Assembly (NCBI RefSeq): GCF_000003195.3
Contig: NC_012870.2
Coordinates: 17,538,501 to 17,602,500, forward strand
Source of the DNA: Sorghum bicolor
Taxonomy: Eukaryota > Streptophyta > Magnoliopsida > Poales > Poaceae
Direction of reading: 5' to 3'
Length of the DNA stretch: 64,000 nt
The notes under the pieces are model-generated. The model did no database searches. It was not told the DNA's origin and saw nothing but the letters and a program-made list of their open reading frames with translations. The position numbers were made by a program, and so were the translations under genes. Position 1 is the stretch's first letter; every line of letters starts with the position of its first letter. Positions 1-11,383 of this stretch are shown here, piece by piece.

Positions 1-119
1 ATTGCGCTAACGAGACACAAGCTCCATTATTATTTTGCGACCACAGCGATCTCTAAGATTCATCTGATGGAAAAGAAAAATGAAGGACGCAAAAGTAATC
101 TGATTTAAGGCTCTCTGAG
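1..119. repeat. Segmental duplication copy A, left part
   Basis: This stretch matches 36363-36600 (same order: attgcgct, the block ccattattattttgcga, then gatggaaaagaaaaatga). The copy continues at 10803 on the other side of the retrotransposon, so the retrotransposon split it. The matching DNA at 36.2-37.4 kb also matches DNA just upstream of the P450 gene. Copy A is therefore probably the 5' flank of a P450 relative lying left of the window. That last step is inference. Confidence 0.7.
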
Positions 120-607
120 TGTCGGTGTCTAGACTCGTGGTCTAGACACAAACGAGTATAAGTCTGCGTGACTACCCAAGCCTGGATGGTGATGCAATTG
201 TGACACAGAGGGTTTATACTGGTTCGGGCCTGGAATGCCCTACGTCCAGTGAGATCGGGGGTCAGTATAGCCTTGCACTTAAAGGTGCTTGTAGTAGGGG
301 GATACAAGCAGGTTGCAAGAAAGGGCTAAGTCCCAGGTCTCGACTTTACGGTGTACAGAGTGCTGGTCGCTGCTCTGTGAGTGAGTAGGGTGGTTGTGCG
401 TGTGTGCCTGATCCTAGTTGTGAGCCCTGGCTCTCCTTTTATAGCCTCAAGGGGAGACAGAGATTTACATGAGTAGATTTCCTTCTGCCATGGGCGGACC
501 CACGGGGTATGCCAGGTGGGCCACGGCATACCCTATGGGTCAGCCTTCTACTTAATTAATAGTGCATTGTTTACATATAGATATTTGCAACAAATGCTAT
601 TATTATG

Positions 608-672
608 CCTTGCTAGCCCAATGGTATGTCTTTTGGATTCTTAACCAAGAGGTCACCAGTTCAAACCTTTGC
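608..672 (+). other. tRNA-Lys-like SINE head with Pol III boxes
   Basis: An A-box-like tagcccaatgg is followed by an anticodon-arm-like hairpin (cttttgg pairs with ccaagag) whose loop contains ttcttaa, as in tRNA-Lys(CUU). A B-box-like agttcaaacc follows. No acceptor stem forms, so it is not a working tRNA. A tRNA-derived SINE remnant or captured tRNA piece is the best reading. Confidence 0.5.
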
Positions 673-727
673 AGCTGCAATTTTCGTCTTCATTTTCTTT
701 GCAGCTGCAATTTTCGTCTTCATTTTC
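668..727. repeat. Direct repeat, 2 x 30 bp
   Basis: Two perfect adjacent 30-bp units, each starting tttgcagctgcaa, follow directly on the tRNA-like B box. Confidence 0.95.
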
Positions 728-2177
728 TGTTTCCCATTTCTTTATTCTCCTTTTTTTTGCCCCTTTAAAAATTACCTATATCTAATATGTTTTTATATTT
801 ATCTTGCTATGTCCCGTAAAACCTCACATGCAAATAGTTTTAAATTTGCGGTCTTTTATCCCCTCTCAATATTAATAACTAGTATAATATATTTTGTCCT
901 TTACTTTCTAATTTTATTTATCCTAAGTTGTTGTTTCCTATGAGACACCTCATGAAATAAAATAATAAATAAAAATAATATAACCACGACTTCGTTTTAT
1001 TATCACTTATCAATAGCTATATGCCATGACATTTTAATTCTCTATTTTCTTTTGTAACTTTTAAAATTAAGTATGGATTAGTTTTTATATTATTTTTATC
1101 CCATCATGTTGTATCCCATGACACCTATGTGTCTTTATTTTATTTTTTATCCCCTCTAGATATTATAACTATAAATAATATATTTATCCTTTCTTTTGCT
1201 ATCTTTTCATCCCATCTTGCTGCATGTCTCTTTTATGGCTACTATTTCGAATTATTTGTATTTCTTTTCATTATATCATAATTTGTTATAATTTTTAGCT
1301 AATCTTTAAATTTACGACTTATCATATTATTATTTTTTTTGAGATTGACTTATCATATTATTTAATGCACATTGTTTTTACCAAATTGGAAGTGGTTTTA
1401 TCGAATTGCGTAAGATTTTTTTTTGTGCGGCATACCCTGTGATAAAATCCTGGGTCCGCCACTGCCTTCTGCCGAGTGGAAGAGTTACAGTCCCGACCCT
1501 GTTGAAACCTGTCCATCTTGTCCTTGTGGGATGACTGGCAGCATGGCTGTTTCTGTGGAGGGTTACCGAGCCCTGTAGGAGTCATGGGGATCGGATCGGT
1601 GGTACTGCTGATCATCCTGTCAATAGTGGGAAAAGACAACTAACAGTGACGCTGATTATCCTTCCCCATTCCTCTTTTACTGTGGGGCTGTACTCCACAG
1701 TGAAAGAGGTAAGGTTGAATAGTGAAAAGGTAAGGCCACAGTGGCCAGGGTGGTTGGAATAGCCGCCACCATGCCCTGCTGTGGTATGGAGTTCACTGCG
1801 CCTGTCGCGTCGTGGGTTCGGGCGCCGTGCGTTGGAAGTCTTGCTGATCCGGTGGAGCGGCGTCCGGCGCTCGAGCCCTGAAGGGGTCGGTCGAGGCGGA
1901 ATTTACGCCCGAGGCCGAGGGGATCGGGCGAGGCGGTGTCAGCGTCCGAGGCCCTGAGGGGTCGGGCGAGACGGTGTCAGCGTCCGAGTTCCTGAGGGGT
2001 CGGGCGAGTCGGAACTTGCATCCGAGGCCCTGAGGGGTCGGGCGAGTCGTGGTTTGGACCTGAGGCCTAGGAATCAGATGAGCTGGGGCCCGTGCCCTGG
2101 TGATTGTGGTTAATTTGTTTTGTCCTTTGCGTTTTTTATTGCTCTGATTTGGGTATCCCTTTTTATGGTACCCAACA

Positions 2178-2195
2178 GTAGCCCCCGAGCCTTTG
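2178..2195 (-). other. Polypurine tract of the retrotransposon
   Basis: On the minus strand the sequence next to the 3' LTR reads ggctcgggggctac. This is a G-rich tract in the place and form of gypsy plus-strand primers. Related tagcccccgag strings recur at 2302, 2433 and 7261. Confidence 0.65.
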
Positions 2196-3505
2196 AAGGG
2201 GTGAGGTCACCTCTTCAGAGGTTCTTTCCTAAGGGGCTATTGTTTGACCGGGAACTTCTTACTTTTCTCCGGAGGGTGCGCGCGAGCGCACCCGCCGGGT
2301 GTAGCCCCCGAGCCTTTTGGAGGAATGGTGTTATTCCTTCAAAGGCTTTTACCCCTGAGTGCTATAGTCGGGAGTATTTGAGGGATAGGTTGCGTGTTCT
2401 TTACACGTAGTGCCTGTCCCCATGGTGTGAGGAAGCCCCCGAGCCCTTTCCCCACAAGGGTCGATCAGGTTCTTCCCTGTCTTGTGATTACGTCCCTCAT
2501 TCTTCCTTTCGCTCGGAGGAGGGGTGGGTCGCGCCGCACTACCCTCGATGGGCGAGTATCGACGTTCCCCGGGAGCTGCAAGCGGGCAAATCCAAGTGGA
2601 TGTCCGAGTCCCGTTCGATAGGGGTCGGCTGGTGGCCCTATGGGCACATCTCAAAATACCCGAGGGCAGTCACGGTGGATGTCGGAACCGTTCGCTAGGT
2701 TCCGAGGGCTCGATGCCTCCCTCGATGGGGTCCGACTCACGCGACACCCGCATGGGTCTCGGACACGACTGGCAAAGATGCGTCGATCCCCTGGTGGGGT
2801 CGGACCATGGCCTCTATTATGCTCATCCTCAGTCATCCCTTGCTCGGTCATCCTGAGGCGACTGTTCGAACCCAGTTTGTGGGTCAGTCTCGCAACCTCT
2901 GGAACGTAGGTGGCCATAGCCTGGGGATTCTTGCCTCGAAAGGTCTTATCTTGATTGTAATATCGGGGTCAGGCGAGACAGAATCTGCGCCCGACGAAAA
3001 CCGCCTAGCAATTTTGCTTGGGGTCAGCTGGGGGTCAGGCGAGACGGAGTCTGCACCTGACGAGGACCCACCCGCGACTCTGGTTAGCGGGGGGTCGAGT
3101 GCCTCTTGCCATAGGAGGAGCCGCCCTAACATGACTCTTCAGGACGCACCTTTTGAGGCGCGGCGCGTGGGGACTCGAAATGGCCGTGCCGTTGTGCCCT
3201 GGCCAGATGGGACGTTTCGCCTGCGAAATAAATGCGTGCGTGCGGCGGGTGCGGGAATCGGAGGGAGTTGGCGCTTCGAGTTTTTCACCTGGTGGGAAGT
3301 GGGCGACGATTGTTCTCCTTCCCGCTCAGCCTTCCGCGCGGTCGTGGGCATTGTGGCCGTGGTGCGTCCCTTCTATAAAAGCGGCCGCTGGGGACTTGGT
3401 TTCTTTCCTCTCGCTCCTACGCAAAAAAGCCCTTGCCTCCTGCCTTTTCTCCTGCCCCCATCTTCTCCGTTTCCGCCGCGCAGACGCTCTTCTTCCTCCA
3501 CAGCC
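2196..3505 (+). other. Non-coding leader and promoter region of the antisense extra gene
   Basis: This GC-rich stretch lies between the polypurine tract and the first ATG of the extra gene. It has an imperfect repeat around 2965-3000 and 3034-3065 (gtcaggcgagac). A TATA-like element sits at 3372-3380, and the last 100 bases are pyrimidine-rich like a plant 5' UTR. A long open frame runs through, but the start context favours ATG 3506. Confidence 0.5.
3372..3380 (+). promoter_or_regulatory. TATA box of the antisense extra gene
   Basis: The sequence ctataaaag lies 125 bases before the ATG at 3506, with a CT-rich leader between, as in an ordinary plant Pol II promoter. It lies inside the retrotransposon and faces against gag-pol. 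Confidence 0.6.
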
Positions 3506-6500
3506 ATGGCCGGCGTTGAGGCGTGGCCACCCTGCAACGTGACCAAGTCCGCGCTGGAGGCTCGTGTGAAGGCCGAGATTCTTCGTCCGCTTAAAGACGT
3601 CGAGTTCCCAGAGTGGATCGTCCCTTCGGTGAACGACAGGGAGCCAAACCCGCCCCCGGGCTATGTGGTTTGTTTCCTATCGTTCTTAGACCGGGGGTTC
3701 GGAATTCCGGTCGGTCGACTGATTAGGGCGATCCTCCACTACTACGAGGTGGAGCTGCACAACCTGAACCCCAACTCGGTGATGCAGGCCGCCGTCTTCG
3801 CCACGGTCTGTGAGGGGTTTCTGGGGGTTCCCGCCCATTGGAACCTCTAGCTTCACCTTTTCAAGGTGGAGATGTCGGCCCGCTACGTAGGAGGAGAGAA
3901 GTTCCCTCTGCGAGTCGGTGGTTGCACGCTGCAGCTTCGTCAGCAACGGGCTGGGCAGTACATCTGGAGTTCGATGCCCTCGTCGAACCGGGGGTGGCAG
4001 AACGGGTGGTTCTACCTCCGGAATGACGGCGGTCTGCTGCCGCCGTACACCGGGAAGATGGTGACGGAGGCCCCCCAGAAGTGGGTGTGGGGTGCTCCGT
4101 CCGAGGAGCAGAAGAAGCTCGCCCCGCTTCTTGCGGGGCTTCAGAAGCTGCGGGATGCCCGAGTCACTGCGGCCACGGTGGCGATAGCGTTCCACAAGAG
4201 GAGCCTGCTTCCGCTGGCGCAGCGTCGGGTATTTATGTTTGAGATGACTCGGGACGTCCCCTGGGCCGGGACGAGGATGTTGGCCGAGCCGGTATCGGCA
4301 TCGGATATCGTCGCCCGGGTCGAGAAGACGACGCACTCGGAGTTGAAGAACTCCCGGGTGGTGCCGATGTGCCCTGAAAAGGGCTACATTTCTCTAGTAA
4401 GAAGGTGTTTTTTGTTTTGATTTCTTGTACCTGTCTCTCTTCTGTTCCTGCCTGAATCCCCTTTTTTCTATTTACTTCACAGGGGATGGGGCTTGTCAGG
4501 GATTCCCTGTCCCCAGTCCCAGAGGACAAGGAGACCCGGGCCAAGAATCGGGCCCGGAATGAGGAACAGAAGAAGGCCAAGGAGGACAAGAAGGTCAAGG
4601 CGGCGCGGAAGGTGGAAAGGCAGGAGATCTCCGCCAAGAACCGCCGTGAAGCCGAGAAGGCGGGGGTCGCCCTGCCTCCCTCTCTCGAGACTTCGGTCTC
4701 GGAGATAGAGGGCAGAGGAGATAACGCCGACTGGCTTGACGAGCTGGCGGAGGAGGATGACGTGATCCCTCCTGCCGGCGGGGGATCGAGGTCCCGGAGG
4801 GGTCGAAGGCCCGAGAGAGGTCTGAGGCCCCCGAGGGGTCCCAGGCGCCGAGGGGCGGGCAGACCGTCCCCCACATCATTGTGGATGACGAATACAACGC
4901 CCCTCGGGAGCGTTCAGTCCCCGTGGGTCCCCAGGAGGGGGAGAAGGCGTCGGGGGGCGAATCCGAGGCGCCCCCTCAACCGGTAGCGCCAGAGGGTGTA
5001 GCCGAGCCCCGCCTAGCGCCTGGGTGGGAGCCGGCGCCTCAGTGGAGGCGACGCAGGCTGAGACCACCGTCGTGGTTCCTGCGCCGTCTGTTGGCGAGGC
5101 GGGGGTCCGGCCGACGGCCCCTAGCGCTTCGGGAGGCCTCCAAGGGGCTCTAAGCTCCCAGAAAAAGGCTGCCCCTCGGGCGGGGTACGTATAGGATCTC
5201 TAACTTTTCCGTTGATTTTTTGTTTTCCTCTTTCTTCTGATTTGGTGTTGCTCCTTCAGTCGTAAGCAAAAGGCGGCACCGTTCGCGCTGGCTCCCTGAA
5301 GGCCGTAAAGAGGGGGGCGCAGTCGACTCCTGGGTTGGCTAGGCCCGTGTCGCCACCTCCCCTGAGCCGTGTGGAGGAGGGGAGCCATCGGGAAGGAGAG
5401 GGGCAGGAGATGGGGGTGCCGAGGCCTCAAAGGCTGGTGGAGACGGCCTCTGCCCCCGGAGCTACGCCTCCTGAGGAGGACGCTGATTTGGGAGGCGCGG
5501 GTCGATCCGCGCAGGTCGAGGTAGGCCGAGCCATCGTGGCGTCCAGCGTGGCACCCGAGGCTCCCACGGTGGGAGGGGAGGGCGATGCCCGATGGGGCAA
5601 GAGCCCCGTATTCTGGCCCAACCTGGACGGTGCCGAGGGAGGGGCCAGATTCGTTCTGGACGACCCGTCGGAGGATTACCTCTGGCAGGGTCTAGACGCA
5701 TGCGGTCGTGTCAGCGTCGAAGCCATCAACCGAGCTTCTCAGCTCGTGAGCCGAGACATGTACAACTTGGCCCAGGTAAGGCTTCCTCTCATGTTGTGAA
5801 GTATTTTTGCTCTATTTTATAATACTGACTTCCTGCGTGACTTTCGATTCTGTAGGCGCTCAAGGCTACATCCCTGGAGAAGTCAGTTTTTCTCCGCAGG
5901 GAAAGAGACGCCTGGGCAACCTCCGAAAAAGAAAGGGCTGCTAGGGAGGTGGCCGAGGGGGAGCTCGCGAAGGAGTGCGAGATCTCTGCTGAGCTTCAGC
6001 AGAAGTGCTCGACCCTCGCATCCGAGGCTCAGGAGGCCCGGGAAAAGGTCGCCCCTTGAGAAGAGGGTCGGGGACCTTACCCAGGAATCTGAGGGGCAGA
6101 AGGCGGCAGCTGAAAGGTATAAGGGTGAGGTCGCTCGGCTTGAGGCTTTGCTCGCCGAAAAAGACCTTGCTCTGAACCAAACTCAGGCTGACCTTGCTGC
6201 TGCTCAGAGCCAAGTGGCCCGCTGGCACCGGAGCTCGGCGGAGCACGAGAAGCGAGCCGAGGGTAAGACTTGCGTTTTTTACCTCGGCCCCTTTGTTCTT
6301 TGGGTTAATTTTCCTGACTTCTCATTTTTTGTTCTGCTTTTCAACAGATTTGGAGAGGAAGGTGGTCGAGGCGACCTCTACTGCCGAGGCCCTGCAGAGG
6401 TCCCTTGACGCCGAGGTTTCGGACCGCTCGGCTCTTGAAGCCGTGGTCACCTCGGCGTGTGAGGGGCTCGGGGTGCCGGCATCGGGATCGTCGCTGCGGA

Positions 6501-6829
6501 GCCGGGTCGAAGCCTTTTACTCGTGGGCCGGGGAGAGGATGAGGGAGGCGCTCCATGTCGGGGTGAAAAAAGCCCTGGCGGTGGTGAGCTCTCACTACGC
6601 CGGTATTGACTTGCCGGCGGTTTGTGAGGGCTACGTCCTCCCCGATGATGAGACGGAGGCCCAGGAGGAAGTGCAGAGGCTCGAGGATGCCGCGGCTGCA
6701 CCCGGGGATGCCTTGGCTGCCTTCTTCGATGACGAGGTGGAGCTTCCCCCCTCGGGGTTCAAGGGCCTGCGCAGGCAGGGCAACAAGGCCCTTGAAGTTA
6801 GATTTCTTTTTTCTTTTTGTGGATGTTAA
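3506..6829 (+). pseudogene. Antisense additional ORF of the retrotransposon (putative gypsy-type transposon protein), decayed
   Basis: The start is ATG 3506 in a good context (cagccATGG). The N-terminal part resembles the plant 'putative gypsy type transposon' domain (Pfam PF04195 family), with the pattern YVVCFLSFLDRGFG and LHNLNPNS. A TAG at 3848 interrupts it, probably from TGG, and the frame resumes directly. Introns are visible: a donor after 4389 with an acceptor before 4483, one at about 5183-5258, one at about 5776-5855, and one at about 6264-6348. Exon 2 is lysine/arginine/glutamate-rich, and later exons form a long glutamate/alanine-rich coiled coil. Frame changes are needed near 4781 (a G run) and near 5035. 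The function of these extra ORFs is not established. Confidence 0.7.
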
Positions 6830-7387
6830 GGCCAGTGGGCCTTGTATTGTATATACAATGTTAATGCCCAGTATGGATATTCATATGACTGTTCCTTTTA
6901 AGCTTTTTCCTAAGTGTCTTGTTTTCTTTTTCCTTATGTCGACCCGACCTCGGCAACGCGAGGTCGGGTGAGCTACCTAGAATTTGCGCTAGCCAGAGTC
7001 TCCAAGCCTAAGTCTTTTTCCTTTTTCCTTAGTAGCTTTTAGAAGTCCGGATCCGCCCCCCGACCCTAAGGTGAGTGGAGGTCGTCTTTGTTTGTGAGCG
7101 CGGATCTTTCCTCGGGCTCATGCCTTAAGATTCAGGGGATGAAATTTCGGTTTCTTAAACCTTTTTAGAAAAATAGGAGGAAGACCTTGGGTCGGGTTCC
7201 TTGAACTCGTGGGAAAAAAGGAAGAAAGATTTGGAGTCGCCACAGGGGGTTCCCCCCATGTAGCCCCCGAGGGAGGGTCGGATTCTGCTAGGCAGGTCCG
7301 AGGCTGTCTGATAGAAAAAGGCCATATAACTTAAACTTTCATTTATTCTTTCAAGGTGATGAACAAACGTAAATTTTTTACAAAGTT
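6830..7387. other. Non-coding spacer between convergent retrotransposon genes
   Basis: This spacer separates the end of the plus-strand extra gene from the end of the minus-strand pol remnant. It contains another tagcccccgag motif at 7261. No gene is seen. Confidence 0.6.
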
Positions 7388-8330
7388 CTAAGGGTAAAAG
7401 CGACATAGCTGTTCTATGTTCCACGCGTTTTTGAAGACCTCCCCTGCTTCATTGGCGAGCTTGTAGGTGCCGGATCAGAGGACTTCGGCGATGACGAAGG
7501 GTCCTTCCCAGGGGGGTGTGAACTTGTGACGACCCTTGTTGCTCAGTCTGAGCCTCAGCACCAAATCACCGACTTGAAAGGCTCGGCCTCGGATTTGTCG
7601 CGCATGGTATCGGCGGAGGGCCTGCTGGTACTTGGCGGAGTGCAGGAGGGCTACGTCTCTGGCTTCACCCAGCTGGTCCAGCGCGTCTTCTTGGAACGTT
7701 TTGCAGCTATTTTCGTCGTAGGCTTGTACCCTTGGGGACCCGTACTCCAGATCAGTGGGGAGGACGGCTTTCGACCCATAGACCATGAAGAACGGGGTGA
7801 AGCCTGTGGCTCGGCTTCGGGAGGTTCTCAGACTCCAGACCACGGCCGGTAGCTCTTTGAGCCACCTTCTTCCAAACTTGTTCAGCCGGTTGAAAATCCT
7901 GGGCTTCAGACCCTGGAGGATCATGCCATTGGCACGTTCCACTTGACCATTGGTCTTGGGGTGAGCCACTGCTGCCCAGTCCACACGTATGTGGTGTCTG
8001 TCGCATAATTGCAGGAACTTTCGTCCGGTGAACTGTGTGCCGTTATCGGTGATTATGGAGTTCGGCACTCCAAATCGATGGATGATGTCTGTGAAGAACA
8101 GCACTGCTTGTTCGGCCTTGATCCTTGTAATGGGTCGGACTTCGATCCATTTGGAGAACTTATCGATTGCGACAAGCAAGTGGGTGAAGTCCCCGGGCGC
8201 TTTCTGCAAAGGCCCGACCAGGTCGAGGCCCGAGACAGCAAAAGGCCAGGTGATGGGGCCCTGTTGCCCCCTCGCGGGTCGGGAGGCGGCGGACCCTACA
8301 CAGTCGGCGCTTTGATAGGAGGGGGTCAGT
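7388..8330 (-). pseudogene. Gypsy integrase fragment (pol 3' part)
   Basis: The reading frame has the integrase core with all three acidic catalytic residues in context: Asp in LVAIDKFSKW, Asp in IITDNGTQF, and Glu in HPKTNGQVERANG. A C-terminal chromatin-side region follows (WEGPFVIAEVL). A TGA at 7475-7477 interrupts the frame, but homologous sequence (ending CRFYP) continues to a TAG at 7388-7390. The zinc-binding N-terminus of integrase, and everything of pol before it, is missing; gag sequence joins directly upstream. It is a remnant, and its product would lack reverse transcriptase. Confidence 0.85.
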
Positions 8331-9629
8331 CCTCTCGACGTCTCGTGCCGTGGGACTGTGATGCGGAACTCTCCGCGTTTTGTACCACAGCCTGCTCCAG
8401 GAGATCACGTAGTCCCTGGCGCACTCTCCTTCCTTCAGGAGTTGACGGCTCGGGCATCGCCCTGAGGAGGAGTGCAACGGCCATTACATTCTGGCTGGCC
8501 GTGCTGAAGACCGGGGCGTCACCCCCTGCGTCCTCGACGATACGACGGTTGACGTCTCGGGCACGGCGTCTAGCCTCACCCCCGTCTTCGCGGCCGGATG
8601 GGTCTTGGACCAGGGCCTCGCGGAGTTGGCGGAGGCGTGCGCGTTCTTCTTCGAGCCTGGCCTCCAGCTCATTGAGCTGCTCGGGTCAGGGCGGTGTCCT
8701 CCTACGGGTGCTGATGCTACCCCACGGGCCCCAGGATCGGTCCCGGGAGTAGGGTTGGGAGGTGGGGTTGCATTCTCCTGCCTAGAGGGCCCTGCGCCCC
8801 CCTGGGCGTTATGCGGCGTCCCTCCGACTTCCAGGTTGAAGCATTCTCGTGACGGATCATAGCTCCCGTCGTCGGAGTCGGAGTAGCCGAGACTGTAGTT
8901 GCTGGCCTCCAAGAAGCGCATGAAGGTCTCTGGGTCACCACACCCAGAAAAGTCGGCGCCGGCCCACTCGTCATCGCCTGAGGTGGGATCCTCCGGGTAC
9001 GACGAAACGGGCGGTGTGGAGATGAGGTCCAGGGTAGACCTCAAGTGGTGCCCTGGAAGGTACGCGTATGCACTTAACGAAGTGCTCACGGAAGAGGCGT
9101 AGGTGGCGGCTGCATTCCTGAGCCCGAAAGGGAACTCGGGAGGTGCCGCTACCTCTCACCCATCCACGGGTGGAGGAGGACGGGATGTTGAGGCCCCTTT
9201 GTCCCCCTTCTGGGGGACGGACGCGGGCCGTGCCTTCCCCTTCGATCGGGGCGGGACAGGAGGTCATGATGAACCTCTGTTGGTCCGGGGAGCAGAGCTT
9301 GAGGCCCCGCGAGCCCTCCCTCTAGCGCCTGTCGGGCTGGAGGAGCGGGCGATCTGGTGAGGAATATGCGGGGGGAGGGCCGGACGGACCCTGGCCTCGG
9401 TGGTAGGGTCAGGGATCCTGGATCTCTGACGCCCCCGCCGGGTGCCCCCCGCATGGTGTCCCGAGCGGCTCCTACGCACAGACTGCGGTGGGATCGGCTC
9501 GGGGCGAGGCTCGTCGTCACCACGTGGTGGGAGGAGGATCATGTCATAGCTGGAGCCGAGGGACATCAACTCCAAACTCCCGAACGTCATGATGGTGCCG
9601 CGGCGGAGTGGGTGAAATCCGTCTGCCAT
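8331..9629 (-). pseudogene. Gypsy gag remnant with in-frame stops
   Basis: One reading frame runs from ATG 9629 to about 8331, broken by TGA codons at about 9264 and near 9165. The content fits the N-terminal part of plant gypsy gag: low-complexity proline/arginine/serine stretches, the acidic segment DDEWAGADFSGCGDPETF, and an arginine-rich stretch later. No CCHC zinc knuckle is left. Near 8331 the frame changes into integrase, marking the deletion point that removed the end of gag and most of pol. Confidence 0.7.
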
Positions 9630-9671
9630 CCAAGTCTTCCCAGTAGGGACAGGTGAATGTCACGCAGAAGG

Positions 9672-9691
9672 CCCCTACCTGGCGCGCGAAC
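9672..9691 (-). other. Primer binding site region
   Basis: Directly after the 5' LTR, the minus strand reads gttcgcgcgccaggtagggg. This is the tgGCGCGCCAGGTAGGGG type found behind many grass gypsy LTRs. I have not assigned the tRNA. Confidence 0.6.
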
Positions 9692-10802
9692 TGTCGGCGT
9701 CTAGACTCGTGGTCTAGACACAAACGAGTATAAGTCTGCGTGACTACCCAAGCCTGGATGGTGATGCAAGTGTGACACAGAGGGTTTATACTAGTTCGGG
9801 CCTGGAATGCCCTACGTCCAGTGAGATCGGGGGTCTGTATAGCCTTGCACCTAAAGGTGCTTGTAGTAGGGGGATACAAGCAGGTTGCGAGAAAGGGCTA
9901 AGTCCCAGGTCTCGACTTTGTGGAGGACAGAGTGCTGGTCGCTGCTCTGTGAGTGAGTAGGGTGGTTGTGCGTGTGTGCCTGATCCTAGTTGTGAGCCCT
10001 GGCTCCCCTTTTATAGCCTCAAGGGGAGACAGGGATTTACATGAGTAGATTTCCTTCTGTCGAGTGGAAGAGTTACAGTCCCGACCCTGTTGAAACCTGT
10101 CCATCTTGTCCTTGTGGGATGGCTGGCAGCATGGCTGTTTCTGTGGAGGGTTACCGAGCCCTGTAGGAGTCATGGGGGTCGGATCGGTGGTACTGCTGAT
10201 CATCCTATCAATAGTGGGAAAAGACAACTAACAGTGACGCTGATTATCCTTCCCCATTCCTCTTTTACTGTGGGGCTGTACTCCACAGTGAAAGAGGTAA
10301 GGTTGAATAGTGAAAAGGTAAGGCCACAGTGGCCAGGGTGGTTGGAATAGTCGCCACCATGCCCTGCTGTGGTATGGAGTTCACTGCGCCTGTCACGTCA
10401 TGGGTTCGGGCGCCGTGCGTTGGATGTCTTGCTGATCCGGTGGAGCGGCGTCCGGCGCCCGAGCCCTGAAGGGGTCGGGCGAGGCGGAATTTACGCCCGA
10501 GGCCGAGGGGATCGGGCGAGGCGGTGTCAGCGTCCGAGGCCCTGAGAGGTCGGGCGAGACGGTGTCAGCGTCCGAGGCCCTGAGAGGTCGGGCGAGACGG
10601 TGTCAGCGTCCGAGGCCCTGAGGGGTCGGGCGAGTCGGAACTTGCGTCCGAGGCCCTGAGGGGTCGGGCGAGTCGTGGTTTGGACCTGAGGCCTAGGAGT
10701 CAGATGAGCTGGGGCCCGTGCCCTGGTGATTGTGGTTAATTTGTTTTGTCCTTTGCGTTTTTTATTGTTCTGATTTGGGTATCCTTTTTATGGTACCCAA
10801 CA
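9692..10802 (-). repeat. 5' LTR of the retrotransposon
   Basis: It matches the left LTR and is uninterrupted, 1111 bp, with tgtcgg and acccaaca termini on the plus strand. The GC-rich minisatellite at about 10460-10675 has one more ggtcgggcgagacggtg unit than the left LTR. Confidence 0.95.
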
Positions 10803-11364
10803 CTGAGTTTCATCTGCACTAAAATAATTTCATGCTGAATATAAAAGACGATTTTTTGACGAAATTGGTATGTATTGTGTCGGAAATATACAATGTGTTC
10901 AATTTTCAGCCCACTAGTAATTTTCCCAAGACGAATTTTTCTTAGGAACTAAAACGATGGCACATAGTACTTGAGATTTGGGAACAAAATACCCGAAGTC
11001 GAACCAAAACTTAATCGGTTCAGCAGGCTCTGAAGGATAGCAAAACCATCAGACATTAGTCCATGTGGAATGTTTTGGGCTGGTCAGCATTATCACAGGC
11101 TACCAATAAATCAGGCAACAGAGAGGTTTCGTAAGTAATTCTCTTTTAACGTGGTACCGGATTTTATGTTACCTAACCATTGTGTTAACTGTTAACCAGA
11201 TGGGTTCTCCTAGATTTGAAGTTACCAAGCTAAAGAACGTGAACATGCTTCTGTGTATTTCATTGATAAAACAGTCGAGAGATTACATGGGATTTATAAG
11301 AGAGTCTAAGCTAGTAATTAAGAAAGGGGAAGAATCCCATGCAACAAGCCGGGAGATTATTAAG
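10803..11364. repeat. Segmental duplication copy A, right part
   Basis: It continues the homology begun at 1-119 and matches about 36610-37115, including ggtatgtatt, aacttaatcggtt and ggcacatagtacttgag. The similarity stops at ttattaag, where copy C has a short local duplication and copy A runs into a MITE-like sequence. Confidence 0.75.
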
Positions 11365-11383
11365 GGCTTGTTTAGTTCCAGAT

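Larger units (their letters stand above)
490..1464. mobile_element. MULE-like non-autonomous DNA transposon inside the LTR
   Basis: The other LTR has no such sequence. The insert is flanked by a perfect 9-bp duplication, ccttctgcc, at 481-489 and 1465-1473. Its ends are imperfect inverted repeats: the left has ggcggaccca and the right, reverse-complemented, has ggcggacccagg, followed in both by a ggtatgcc motif. A 9-bp duplication fits the Mutator superfamily. No transposase is encoded; the interior is AT-rich and holds a tRNA-like sequence. Confidence 0.85.
120..2177 (-). repeat. 3' LTR, interrupted by a DNA transposon
   Basis: It starts tgtcggtgtctag and ends tggtacccaaca on the plus strand, matching the right LTR. 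Without the 975-bp insertion and one copy of its 9-bp target duplication it is about 1.07 kb. A GC-rich minisatellite with the core ggtcgggcgag lies at about 1880-2050, and the right LTR has one more repeat unit. Confidence 0.93.
120..10802 (-). mobile_element. Ty3/gypsy LTR retrotransposon, Tat-like, internally deleted
   Basis: The element is bounded by two long direct repeats (120-2177 and 9692-10802) and flanked by a perfect 5-bp duplication, ctgag, at 115-119 and 10803-10807. Gag and integrase both read on the minus strand, so the 5' LTR is the right one. A primer-site-like sequence follows it and a G-rich polypurine tract precedes the left LTR. Protease, reverse transcriptase, RNase H and the start of integrase are missing, so it cannot move by itself. 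An additional gene lies between pol and the 3' LTR in the opposite direction, as known in Tat-lineage plant elements. The LTRs differ at about a dozen sites in the first 400 bases by eye, so the insertion is not recent. Confidence 0.93.

Noticed and set aside
608..672. A functional tRNA-Lys gene
   Set aside because: Only the D-arm, anticodon arm and B-box regions are similar; there is no acceptor stem and it lies inside a transposon.
2807..3505. Upstream start of the retrotransposon extra gene at 2807
   Set aside because: The frame is open, but the TATA box at 3372 and the good context of ATG 3506 put this part in promoter and leader.
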